Shown here: one piece after another, positions 24,429-32,509 of the stretch
Numbering within the stretch: the stretch's first letter is position 1
How the letters are laid out: each line of letters opens with the position of its first letter
Source of the DNA: Candidatus Saccharimonadota bacterium
GTDB lineage: Bacteria > Patescibacteriota > Saccharimonadia > Saccharimonadales > Saccharimonadaceae
Direction of reading: 5' to 3'
DNA length: 36,456 nucleotides
NCBI GenBank assembly: GCA_905372495.1
Contig: CAJPPG010000004.1
Location: forward strand, 1-36,456
Position numbers and translations under genes: made by a program
Notes under the pieces: model-generated
The model's database searches: none
What the model was told of the DNA's origin: nothing
What the model saw: the letters and a program-made list of their open reading frames with translations, nothing else

Positions 24429-24923
24429 ATGGAGAATAATAATATACCCAAAAGTATTTCTAATACAGATACGGTGAATATTTTGGCGCGAATTGACAAG
24501 TTACGTAAGATTCATGCTTTGAATGTGGCAAATCGGTTTAATTTAAGTTTAACTGAAGTGAAGATTATGGGATTTATTAGGTGTAATGAACTTCGGCACG
24601 GATTGAGTGATATTTTGGAATGTCATAATATAGGTGAAACTTCGGTTTCGCGTTCGATTTCGAGGCTGGAGGAACGATCATATATTCGTCGGCGCAATCA
24701 GCAGTTTAATCAGAAGTGCGTGGATTTGATGGTGGCGGGGGAAGGTAATTTTGTAGCAAGTTATATTATTTTAGAGCAGAAAAAATATCTAAACGAAGTG
24801 TTTAATGGGTTTACTCATGATGAAAGGGTGATGATGGGGAGGATGCTTTGGAAAATAGATCGGAATGTTAGACATGTTCTAATGGAGAATAAAATTAGAC
24901 AGGAACGTAATAAGATGGAATAA
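24429..24923 (+). CDS. MarR-like winged-helix regulator
   Basis: A 164-residue protein with the MarR plan: an N-terminal helix, the winged-HTH LSLTEVKIMGFI...GLSDILECHNIGETSVSRSISRLEERSYIRRR, a wing, and C-terminal dimerisation helices. The recognition helix segment SVSRSISRLEE is typical. The ATG follows GGAGAAAAGGAA immediately after dprA, so the two are probably co-transcribed. It may regulate dprA or itself; no operator was identified. It lacks obvious ligand-site residues that would hint at an effector. Confidence 0.75.
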   Translation: MENNNIPKSISNTDTVNILARIDKLRKIHALNVANRFNLSLTEVKIMGFIRCNELRHGLSDILECHNIGETSVSRSISRLEERSYIRRRNQQFNQKCVDLMVAGEGNFVASYIILEQKKYLNEVFNGFTHDERVMMGRMLWKIDRNVRHVLMENKIRQERNKME

Positions 24924-24940
24924 AAAATATTAACGAGGCT

Positions 24941-25459
24941 TTACAGTAGATCCGAGATACGCTGTGCGGTCTCTGACAGGATATTTGGCAATAATTCCCT
25001 TTCAGTTTGAGTAAAATGGCCGAGAACAAAATTAACGTCACCGATTTTTTGACGCAGTTCAGGGTTTCCGGTACCAATGCGAAGACGAGGATAGTCGGTG
25101 GTGCGAAAATGATTAGTAAGAGACTTTAGACCATTATTGCCGCCGTCGCTGCCTTTTTCTCGGAAGCGTAATTGCCCAAACTCAAGATTGAAATCATCAC
25201 AGACGGCTAGGATATTGGTCGGGTCAATTTTAAAAAAGCTAGCGCACTCTTTAGCGGCGAGGCCGACGTCGTTATAGAAAGTTTGAGGTTTAAGAAAGAT
25301 GGTATTATCATGTTTTGCCCAGATAGAATGGAATTTTTGAGTGGCTTGCCAAGATAGTCCGTGTAGTTTAAAAAAATAATCTAAAGCAAGAAAGCCGATG
25401 TTATGGCGAGTAAAATCATATTCGCGGCCGGTGTTACCAAGGCCAATAATAAGTTTCAT
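24941..25459 (-). CDS. pth: Peptidyl-tRNA hydrolase
   Basis: Releases peptides from prematurely dropped peptidyl-tRNAs. The 172-residue protein starts MKLIIGLGNTGREYDFTRHNIGF, which contains the family-conserved Asn and catalytic His (NxGxxY...RHN). KPQTFYNDVG, CDDFNL and GNNGLKSL follow. In the last motif the canonical GGHNG reads GGNNG, so the second conserved His (His113 of E. coli Pth) is an Asn here. Length is slightly below the normal 180-195. A TATAAT seven nt before the ATG on the - strand implies a leaderless mRNA. Confidence 0.92.
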   Translation of the reverse strand: MKLIIGLGNTGREYDFTRHNIGFLALDYFFKLHGLSWQATQKFHSIWAKHDNTIFLKPQTFYNDVGLAAKECASFFKIDPTNILAVCDDFNLEFGQLRFREKGSDGGNNGLKSLTNHFRTTDYPRLRIGTGNPELRQKIGDVNFVLGHFTQTERELLPNILSETAQRISDLL

Positions 25460-25466
25460 ATGACAG

Positions 25467-25472
25467 ATTATA
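25467..25472 (-). promoter_or_regulatory. -10 promoter of pth (leaderless start)
   Basis: Consensus TATAAT on the - strand, 7 nt before the pth ATG; no TGN extension. Confidence 0.55.
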
Positions 25473-25483
25473 TCCTAAAATGG

Positions 25484-25509
25484 AAAAAGCCACCATAAAG
25501 GTGGCTTCA
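25484..25509 (-). terminator. Intrinsic terminator between the PIN-PhoH gene and pth
   Basis: AAGCCACC pairs with GGTGGCTT around a 5-nt loop; on the - strand the stem is followed by TTTTT. It ends the PIN-PhoH transcript. Confidence 0.88.
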
Positions 25510-25591
25510 AAAGGAGAACTTCATTCATTAAAAAATGTGAAGAAGTTTGTCAGGAATTTTGGCCATCCGAGTGGTGGTTGCTTCAGTATCT

Positions 25592-27298
25592 CTAGGATTG
25601 TTTAGCGACGATCGCCTGAACAAATTCACTACGAACCACCTCGATGTCTTTAAGCTCGATTTGAGCGACCATTGGTAGTCCAGAGCATAGCTGTTTGGCA
25701 TAGGATAGACCATTATTCTGTTTGGAGAGGCCATGTTGATGGATCTGTTTGATGTCACCGGAAATGACTACCTTAGAATCCTTAGCGATACGTTTTAATA
25801 ACATATCAGCTTGGTCAGGCGTCTGATCTTGGAACTCGTCGTAGATAACAAACATATTGGCAAAATCAAGACCACGTGCAGCTTCAATAGGGATATTCTT
25901 AAAATACTTGCTATACAGTTTATCACTTTCTGTGCGAATTTTACCCTGCAATTCTTTAAGGTTGTGTTGTTTGTTGCAGCTATCTGTGGTGTCTTCTAAG
26001 GTCTTACTGAACTTACTATCAGTTAATTTAATGTAATTCTGAATGGCATTTTTAATTGGCTCCACGTTTGGTCCAATTTTGTCATCAAGATCGCCAGGTA
26101 AAAAGCCAAGTGCACGTTGAACGTCGATATTGCAAGGCACAACTGTAGCCTGTAAGAATTTGCCCAGAGCACATGCTTTAATGGCTCCCAATACTGAAAG
26201 GAAAGTTTTGCCAGTTCCAGCCGAGCCAGTTACAAAAACTACAGAAATATCTGGGCTAGAGATGGCTTCGGCATACATAGCCTGTCCTTCGTTTTTAAGT
26301 CTAATTCCAAAATTCTTGTAGTGGGTGAGATGCACGATTTTGTCTGCCTCTTGGTCAAAACGACCGATATGGGCATATTGGTCACGTGCGGGGTTGATGA
26401 TATCAAGATCATCCAGTTCAAGATTAGGAGTCATACTGATAAACTCATTAGCGATGAGTTCTGGTTCGTCTGGAAAATATTCCTGCCAAGTTTGATGATC
26501 AATGCCATCCTTTGAGGCGAGGAAAATATTGTAAAAATCAGGTGGAACGATGACCTCCCTTCTACCGGTGTAGAATCGTTTAGTAAACTTAAATGGCCTA
26601 GTACTGATACCATTTGTGCGGGCTAAAATAGTAACCAAATTATTGCAGGTCAATATTTCGACACTTGGTTTTTGTTGAACAAGGTCATAATTATTCTCAG
26701 TCCATCTATCGGCGGATATTTTCTGAAAATTGTTTAATGACCTTATGATCTGGTTTGCTGCTGAAATTAACTGCGCGGTGCGAATTTCTTGATGCTCGGT
26801 TTGAATCTGAGGATATTTATTCTTCTGGAGAAGATATCCTGAGTCAAAAACTGGGCCAAGAAGATCTAAATTGGTATCCGATGTGTTAGCAAAAACTGAA
26901 AACAGTGTGTCGGTCTGACGGAAATAGATAGCTGAAACTAATTCTCCATTTGACTTTTGATTAGTTTGATAATCAGTCTCAACTAATAACTGTCGTATTC
27001 TAAACAGTAAATCCTTAGATGTAAAACTATCAAGTCCCTCTTGTTGTGTTTGCTCTTCAAGCTCCAAAATAACAGAAGCCGGAATTACAAAATGTTTGCC
27101 TGTAATCTGCAGATTATTGTCTGCGACCTGCCAACCCTGACTTGTCGGAATGATTTCTGGACAAGTTAACAGGATACTCTTATCAATTAGATAGACCGGA
27201 TATTTCTTGTCTAAGTAATTAAAAGAATCACATTCGTACAAATTACGAATGAACATAGTGTTGCTGCGAATTGACAGCTTGGTCTCCATCTTTTTCAT
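25592..27298 (-). CDS. PIN-domain/PhoH-type ATPase (PhoH2-like)
   Basis: The start is taken at the ATG complementary to 27296-27298 because AGGAGG lies 6 nt before it; the longer reading adds 20 residues without an RBS. About 568 residues. The N-terminal third is a PIN-like nuclease domain (VYLIDKSILLTCPEI, then IPASVILELEEQ, with acidic residues later). The C-terminal part is a PhoH superfamily-1-type ATPase: Walker A GSAGTGKTFLS near residue 357, Walker B-like MFVIYDEFQDQTPDQ near 483, and VISGDIKQIHQ. PIN-PhoH fusions are reported as RNA helicase/RNases. Several short inserts make the middle region longer than in common PhoH2. Confidence 0.85.
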   Translation of the reverse strand: MKKMETKLSIRSNTMFIRNLYECDSFNYLDKKYPVYLIDKSILLTCPEIIPTSQGWQVADNNLQITGKHFVIPASVILELEEQTQQEGLDSFTSKDLLFRIRQLLVETDYQTNQKSNGELVSAIYFRQTDTLFSVFANTSDTNLDLLGPVFDSGYLLQKNKYPQIQTEHQEIRTAQLISAANQIIRSLNNFQKISADRWTENNYDLVQQKPSVEILTCNNLVTILARTNGISTRPFKFTKRFYTGRREVIVPPDFYNIFLASKDGIDHQTWQEYFPDEPELIANEFISMTPNLELDDLDIINPARDQYAHIGRFDQEADKIVHLTHYKNFGIRLKNEGQAMYAEAISSPDISVVFVTGSAGTGKTFLSVLGAIKACALGKFLQATVVPCNIDVQRALGFLPGDLDDKIGPNVEPIKNAIQNYIKLTDSKFSKTLEDTTDSCNKQHNLKELQGKIRTESDKLYSKYFKNIPIEAARGLDFANMFVIYDEFQDQTPDQADMLLKRIAKDSKVVISGDIKQIHQHGLSKQNNGLSYAKQLCSGLPMVAQIELKDIEVVRSEFVQAIVAKQS

Positions 27299-27505
27299 GG
27301 GGTCCCTCCTTTTTGTGAAAGAACTTAACTTGGCAACTTTCGGTATTTGTTTTATCAAACAGCGGAAAATTACCGATTACTGAAAATAGGCATAATACCT
27401 ACTTGGAGATATTATTGCATAAGAAATAATGAATGCAAGCACTAGAGGAACGGAGAAAATTGCATTAAAAATAAAACGTCTTTTAACGGATAGAGGAGGC
27501 AAAAA

Positions 27506-28933
27506 TTAGTCTTGTTTTTGGTCGCGATAGGCTTTACGTGGGCCACTGGCGCGATCGTTGTGGAAGGAGAAAATAATTGGCGTACCAATGAAGGGATAGA
27601 CTTCACGAATTTTGCGTTCCAAATAGCGCTTGTAGGACCAGTGTAGGAGCTCCATTTCGCGTCCATGGATAACAAACCATGGGGGGCAGGTGTCGGTCTG
27701 AGTGATGTATTTGAGTTTTGGGTGAGTGTTTTTAAGTCCGGCTGGAGGATGGGACGTGGTGGCCTCACGGAGGATTTTATTAAGATCAGAAGTCTTAACT
27801 TCAGTATGCCTTGCAATATCGATGTCGGTGACTAGCTCAAATAATTTAGTAACATTTTTACCAGTTTCAGAGCTGGTAATAAGAACAGGGGCAAATGATA
27901 AGAAATTATAGTCGCGCTCGAGCTGATTTAAAATATTGTCGATCTCGGTATATTCGACGGTTCTTGTCTTATCTTCAAAATTGGAGGTGACAGGGGTGGA
28001 ATTATCTAGAAGATCGGCCTTGGTGATTACCATAATGATTCCCTTGCCAGCTTCAATAATCTGTCCAGCAAGAGATTGGTCGAGTTTAGAATGGGGTTCT
28101 TTTGCGTCAATTAGAAGCGCACAGATGTCGGCCTCTTCAATGGCGGCGAGAGTACGAATGGCAGAGAATTTTTCAATACCAACCTCACGCTTGCCGGGTT
28201 TTCTGAGACCAGCGGTGTCAAGAATTTCAATAGTTTGGCCTTTGAATTTAATACGGATGCGATTAATGTCACGAGTGGTTCCCTGTTTGGAGCTGACGAT
28301 GGCTTGTTGCTTTTGGCCAAGTCGGTTGAAGAGGCTGGATTTTCCAACATTTGGGCGGCCAATGAGGGCTAATTTGATTAAAGGGTTACCATTTTCATCA
28401 AGATTAATCTTGGATTCTTCAGCAGTTTCAGCCTTAGGGGTGATTTTTAGCTCTTCAAAAATATGGTGTTTGAGGGCGGAAATGCCAAAACCGGTAGTGG
28501 CGGAAGTCTTAAAAATTTCAGTTTCTTTAATACCAAATTTAAGATATTCAAAAGGTTCGAGAGATTCTTTGAGATCTGATTTATTGAGAACAAGAAAAAC
28601 TGGTTTTTTTGACTTTAATGCAGAACGGGATATCTCAAGATCACGAAAATCCGGATATTTAGTAGAGTCGACGGTAACAAGAATGAGATCAGCAACTTCA
28701 ATGGCGTCTTCGATCTGATCCTGGATGGAGGCTTCGAAGTCATCTTCTGGATTCTTAAGACCAGCAGTGTCAATAAGGGTAAAAGCATTGTCGATTGTGG
28801 CAATAACATTATCGCGAGTGGTACCAGCTTCGCGGGCAACAATGGCGATATTTTTGTGGGCCAAACGGTTTAATAGACTGGATTTACCAGCATTGGTTTG
28901 GCCAATTAATGCAACAATAGGAAGCTTCTTCAT
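27506..28933 (-). CDS. der: Ribosome-assembly GTPase Der (EngA)
   Basis: Tandem-G-domain GTPase needed for 50S subunit maturation. Domain 1 has GQTNAGKSS (residues 10-18), DTAGLKNPEDD and LNKSD; domain 2 has GRPNVGKSS near 191, DTAGLRKPGKRE and TKADL. The C-terminal KH-like domain ends in the basic RKAYRDQKQD. 475 residues is normal. The first G1 motif reads GQTNAGKS rather than the usual GRPNVGKS. Upstream on the - strand TGT TAAAAT lies six nt before the ATG, so the mRNA is probably leaderless. Confidence 0.94.
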   Translation of the reverse strand: MKKLPIVALIGQTNAGKSSLLNRLAHKNIAIVAREAGTTRDNVIATIDNAFTLIDTAGLKNPEDDFEASIQDQIEDAIEVADLILVTVDSTKYPDFRDLEISRSALKSKKPVFLVLNKSDLKESLEPFEYLKFGIKETEIFKTSATTGFGISALKHHIFEELKITPKAETAEESKINLDENGNPLIKLALIGRPNVGKSSLFNRLGQKQQAIVSSKQGTTRDINRIRIKFKGQTIEILDTAGLRKPGKREVGIEKFSAIRTLAAIEEADICALLIDAKEPHSKLDQSLAGQIIEAGKGIIMVITKADLLDNSTPVTSNFEDKTRTVEYTEIDNILNQLERDYNFLSFAPVLITSSETGKNVTKLFELVTDIDIARHTEVKTSDLNKILREATTSHPPAGLKNTHPKLKYITQTDTCPPWFVIHGREMELLHWSYKRYLERKIREVYPFIGTPIIFSFHNDRASGPRKAYRDQKQD

Positions 28934-28991
28934 GGATATATTTTAACACAGTTTACTATACTTGTAAAATGAGAAGAATATGGTGTAGTTT

Positions 28992-29012
28992 AAAAAAGAG
29001 CCCGAAGGCTCT
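28992..29012 (-). terminator. Intrinsic terminator downstream of tRNA-Glu
   Basis: AGAGCC / GGCTCT stem with a TTCG loop (as read on the - strand) followed by six T, 17 nt beyond the tRNA 3' end. Confidence 0.92.
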
Positions 29013-29028
29013 AGGAAATTTGCTGATT

Positions 29029-29105
29029 TGGTGATTCCGGCGGGAGTCGAACCCGCGATTTTCTGGATGAGAACCAGACGTCCTAGACCACTAGACGACG
29101 GAACC
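29029..29105 (-). tRNA. tRNA-Glu (anticodon CTC)
   Basis: Full cloverleaf on the - strand: acceptor GGTTCCG with CGGAATC, D arm, anticodon stem TCTGG / CCAGA with loop TTCTCAT (anticodon CTC, reads GAG), TPsiC arm GCGGGTTCGACTCCCGC, discriminator A and an encoded CCA. It lies four genes behind gltX on the same strand, in one cluster with the enzyme that charges it. Confidence 0.97.
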
Positions 29106-29183
29106 AGTATATTAAAATTAACATTTTATGATTAAAAAGGCAAGAGAAAAAGCTTAGAGTTTGAAGGAATGGAATTTTACACG

Positions 29184-29510
29184 TTAATCACAATCAAAAG
29201 TGCGATCTTTGTAGTCAAGGTCGTCAAGTTCGACAAAGGCGCGTGGATTACCACTCATGCCTAGATCAAGACCATCATTTTGGCGACGAAAATCCTCGTC
29301 AGACATATTTCCAAGATTGTCCTCGTCACCTTCGTCCTCAAGATTATCATCATCAGCGGGATCATTAACGTCATAAGTAGAGTTATCAAAATAGTCGGGT
29401 TGATTGGCGCCAGAGTCCCAGGAGTCTGTATCGGTGTCGACGGTCTTTTCAAGAACCTCAGACATTTTACTATTTGGTTCACCAATATTAGTGCGATATT
29501 GACCAGTCAT
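29184..29510 (-). CDS. Small, highly acidic protein of unknown function
   Basis: A 108-residue ORF with a good RBS (AGGAG 7 nt before the ATG), 45 nt behind the DUF3048 gene. Composition is strongly acidic: the middle reads like DVNDPADDDNLEDEGDED, with very few Lys. It has no hydrophobic segment and is predicted disordered. It includes FVELDDLDYKDRTFDCD at the C-terminus, whose one Cys is two residues from the end. I recognise no family. The co-directional arrangement with gltX and DUF3048 suggests a common transcript. Confidence 0.65.
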   Translation of the reverse strand: MTGQYRTNIGEPNSKMSEVLEKTVDTDTDSWDSGANQPDYFDNSTYDVNDPADDDNLEDEGDEDNLGNMSDEDFRRQNDGLDLGMSGNPRAFVELDDLDYKDRTFDCD

Positions 29511-29555
29511 GCAAAACTCCTGCTTAAATTGACTTAATTATATCAAATTTAGGAT

Positions 29556-30947
29556 TTAATCGTAAGTGATTTTGCCGTAGCTTTCAGGGATAGCGGAAAG
29601 CCAGGTGCGACCAGGCTTGAGCTTGATTTCCTCGCCTTGTTGGTTTTTAAAAATAAACTGAGATTCTCGGCTTGATTTGTGCCAAGTGCCTTCAAAAACA
29701 GTGCCGTTTTGGGAGATATAAGCCGGCCCTGAGCCGATAGTAGTAATATCTTCATGATAGTGGTCAAGAGGGCTGGTATGCTGCTTAACGCGCATGACAA
29801 CCACGACCTCAGGGGTGATTTGGACAGGGGTCGAGCAATCAAGAGAGGGAGTTGGTTTGTTTTTAGTATTTTCGCAGGTATAGGAAAGATGTTTTTCTCC
29901 GTTTTGGAAGCTGCGCAAATAGGTATTGGTGTTTGGATTATAAAGATAGTCAACATTAAAACCAGCTTGCCAATTGAAATGAATGTGAATATTGGAGACC
30001 TTTTTGTAGGTTGAATCAGTTGATTGATTTTGTTCGGTTTGTTCGGTTGACTTTTCTACAGATTGTTTTTGGGTGAGAGATTCTTCAGGGGTGAGCCTAG
30101 CAAAGGATTTAGGATAAGAACGTTGGTCATTTTCTTTTTGGTGATGAAAGTCGGCAAGTAGGGGGCCAGAAGTTAAGAGGTTATTGGGAGCATAGTAACC
30201 GATAAAGCCTGATCTTGTCCAGGTGCCAGTACTGCGCCACATATAGATGAATGATTCGCTAAGGTGTTTATAACCGGTGCTGACGGCTGATAGTGCGTCG
30301 TCAGCGCCGCCGGCATGAATAATCGTGCAATCAAAAGGTGTAACCCAATCAAGATGATAGACCCGAAGTGAGCGAATAGGGCCAATAGCGGTCTGATTGA
30401 TTGGATTTTTAAAAATGGCCGCGAAACGAGTGATACCAGCCTCGGCGATGGCTTCAAAAACGACACTGGCTTGATTTAGACCAGTTTGCGGCCTGGCACC
30501 ATCCATACCATTGGGGATTTGGATACAAAAAGTGGGTTGTGAATTTATTTCATTTGCTACCTGTTCAGCCTGTTTGATACTGAATTTCTGGGGCTGATTA
30601 TTGTTGTCTAAAATTGGATTACCGGAAGCGTCATACTGAGTGCCTGAATGCGAAATGGGTTGACCAGTGAGATTGTCATAAAACCAGGTGGGAGTACCTT
30701 CAACCTCGGTGAGTTGATGTTCTATAGAATTAGGGGTATTGGTCGACTTTTGAAGAAAAAGAAAGATAACACCTATAATAATTGAACTGAGAATAAGTAT
30801 AACAATGAGTCCGAGAATAAATTTTAAGGACAGAAGCTTTTTAGCGGCATTACTGGTCTCTATTTCTTCAATTTCCTCAGACTCAGAATTTGATGGATGA
30901 TGTTTTTTGGAATTATTTTGTTGTGGAGGATGGTGTAATGTTCCCAC
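29556..30947 (-). CDS. DUF3048 (YerB-like) membrane-anchored protein
   Basis: A GTG start with AAAGGAG 6 nt upstream, 11 nt behind gltX. The 463-residue protein has a His/Asn-rich cytoplasmic tail, one membrane helix (LKFILGLIVILILSSIIIGVIFLFL) and a large outer domain. This domain matches the DUF3048/YerB pattern: QIPNGMDGARPQTGLNQASVVFEAIAEAGITRF, AIGPIRSLRVYHLDWVTPFDC, and IIHAGGADDAL. A Gln/Glu/Ser/Thr-rich linker interrupts the domain, and only two other Cys-type residues are seen in the outer part (CENTK, LDCST). The biochemical role of DUF3048 is not established; an envelope function is inferred. Confidence 0.8.
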   Translation of the reverse strand: MGTLHHPPQQNNSKKHHPSNSESEEIEEIETSNAAKKLLSLKFILGLIVILILSSIIIGVIFLFLQKSTNTPNSIEHQLTEVEGTPTWFYDNLTGQPISHSGTQYDASGNPILDNNNQPQKFSIKQAEQVANEINSQPTFCIQIPNGMDGARPQTGLNQASVVFEAIAEAGITRFAAIFKNPINQTAIGPIRSLRVYHLDWVTPFDCTIIHAGGADDALSAVSTGYKHLSESFIYMWRSTGTWTRSGFIGYYAPNNLLTSGPLLADFHHQKENDQRSYPKSFARLTPEESLTQKQSVEKSTEQTEQNQSTDSTYKKVSNIHIHFNWQAGFNVDYLYNPNTNTYLRSFQNGEKHLSYTCENTKNKPTPSLDCSTPVQITPEVVVVMRVKQHTSPLDHYHEDITTIGSGPAYISQNGTVFEGTWHKSSRESQFIFKNQQGEEIKLKPGRTWLSAIPESYGKITYD

Positions 30948-30958
30948 TTGAGGCTCCT

Positions 30959-32467
30959 TTAATTACTTGAAAGAGCGGTACGGACCTTATTTAGTCTTGC
31001 GAGTGTGCGGTTTTTACCTAAAACATGAAGAGTAAGATGAAGGGCAGGACTAAAAGCTGCAAAACTGACTGCGATACGGATAAGACTGAAAAATTCAGCG
31101 GGTTTTTTCTCGGTTTTTGCAAGTAAGTTATTGAGGAGGTTTTGAAGATTATCTTCTGTCCAGTCGGCTTCATCAACATCGTTGAAAGCTTCAATGGCTT
31201 CGGTTAATAGACTGACTAATTCTTGTTCAGAGTATTTTTTGAGGAATTTACTACCAGTAATCATAGAAAGATCAATGGTTGGATCTTCGAAGAAATAAGT
31301 TGTCATCGTGCGGAGATCAGAAAGAGTCTTTAGACGATCATAGATAATGGCGAGAACAGATTTTTTATAATCAATCGTCTCTTGCTTGGCGGAGGCTGGC
31401 CAAAAATCAATTGGCTGGAAGAGATCATAACGGGAAAAATCTTCTGAACCTACGGTTTCACAGGTACGGGCGAAAAGCTCATCGATTCCCTGTTCGGTGG
31501 CAATTTTGCGAATCCATTGCCCATTCATCCAAAGAATTTTTACTTCGTCAAAACGAGCGCCAGAGTTCTGAATGCGATGAACTGAGAACTTTTCAATCAG
31601 CTCTTCTAGTGAGTAAATTTCTTGTTCAGTACCATCATTCCATCCGAGGCAGGCAAGATAATTCAACATAGCTTCTGGTAAAATACCGTCGTCGCGATAT
31701 TCGGTAACAGATTTAGCGCCATCGCGTTTACCAAGTTTTTTATTGCCAGTAGGAGCAAGAATATGTGGTAGAGAGACGAAGATGTGTCTTGGAAAATCAA
31801 GAGCATCATAGAGTGCGAGATAGTTTGGAGTACTGGATAGATACTCAACGCCACGAGTAATATGACTACATTCCATGAGAGTGTCATCAATAATATGGGC
31901 AAAGTTATAAGTTGGTAACCCATCTTTTTTGATTAAAATAATATCGTCGCAGACTTCTGGTCCGGTATGAATATCACCCATGACTTCATCGTGCCAGCTA
32001 TACTCTTTAGGGATAGTTTTAAAACGAATAGGTAGACCTTCTTTCCACTCCGGAGGATTTTCTGGACGGTGATTACGGTAAAGGTATGGAACCTTTTTCA
32101 TCTCGTCTTCTTTACGATAGGCATCGATTTGTTCGCTCGTGGTATCGTCGGCATAGGCTCGGCCATCAGCGATAAGCTGCTTAGCCCACTTGAGGTAAAT
32201 GTCCTTTCTAGCAGATTGTGTATAAGGAGCGAAAGGTCCGTTTTTGACTGGTCCTTCGTCCCATTCTAGGTGAAGCCAGCGTAAGGTATCGAGAATTAAT
32301 TCTGTGGCACCCTCGACGAAACGAGCCTGATCAGTATCTTCAATACGAAGAATAAATTGTCCGCCGGCTTGTCTAGCGATTAGGAATGGATAAATGGCGC
32401 TCCTAATATTGCCAATATGAATGTAACCAGTAGGGCTCGGAGCAAAACGGGTGCGAATTTTTTTCAT
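30959..32467 (-). CDS. gltX: Glutamyl-tRNA synthetase (class I)
   Basis: Charges tRNA-Glu, and possibly tRNA-Gln if an amidotransferase pathway exists elsewhere. The 502-residue protein has RFAPSPTGYIHIGN with the HIGH-type motif (residues 17-20), LRIEDTDQARF, and the KMSKS-type motif as KLGKRDG near 243. An alpha-helical anticodon-binding domain follows. Length is normal (around 470-500). The TGC TATACT extended -10 lies 9 nt before the ATG, so the mRNA is nearly leaderless. DUF3048, the acidic ORF and tRNA-Glu follow on the same strand. Confidence 0.95.
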   Translation of the reverse strand: MKKIRTRFAPSPTGYIHIGNIRSAIYPFLIARQAGGQFILRIEDTDQARFVEGATELILDTLRWLHLEWDEGPVKNGPFAPYTQSARKDIYLKWAKQLIADGRAYADDTTSEQIDAYRKEDEMKKVPYLYRNHRPENPPEWKEGLPIRFKTIPKEYSWHDEVMGDIHTGPEVCDDIILIKKDGLPTYNFAHIIDDTLMECSHITRGVEYLSSTPNYLALYDALDFPRHIFVSLPHILAPTGNKKLGKRDGAKSVTEYRDDGILPEAMLNYLACLGWNDGTEQEIYSLEELIEKFSVHRIQNSGARFDEVKILWMNGQWIRKIATEQGIDELFARTCETVGSEDFSRYDLFQPIDFWPASAKQETIDYKKSVLAIIYDRLKTLSDLRTMTTYFFEDPTIDLSMITGSKFLKKYSEQELVSLLTEAIEAFNDVDEADWTEDNLQNLLNNLLAKTEKKPAEFFSLIRIAVSFAAFSPALHLTLHVLGKNRTLARLNKVRTALSSN

Positions 32468-32476
32468 AATAATTCT

Positions 32477-32485
32477 AGTATAGCA
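32477..32485 (-). promoter_or_regulatory. Extended -10 promoter of gltX
   Basis: TGC then TATACT on the - strand, 9 nt before the gltX ATG. Confidence 0.6.
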
Positions 32486-32509
32486 CTTTTAGCTAATAGA
32501 GAGAAGTTA

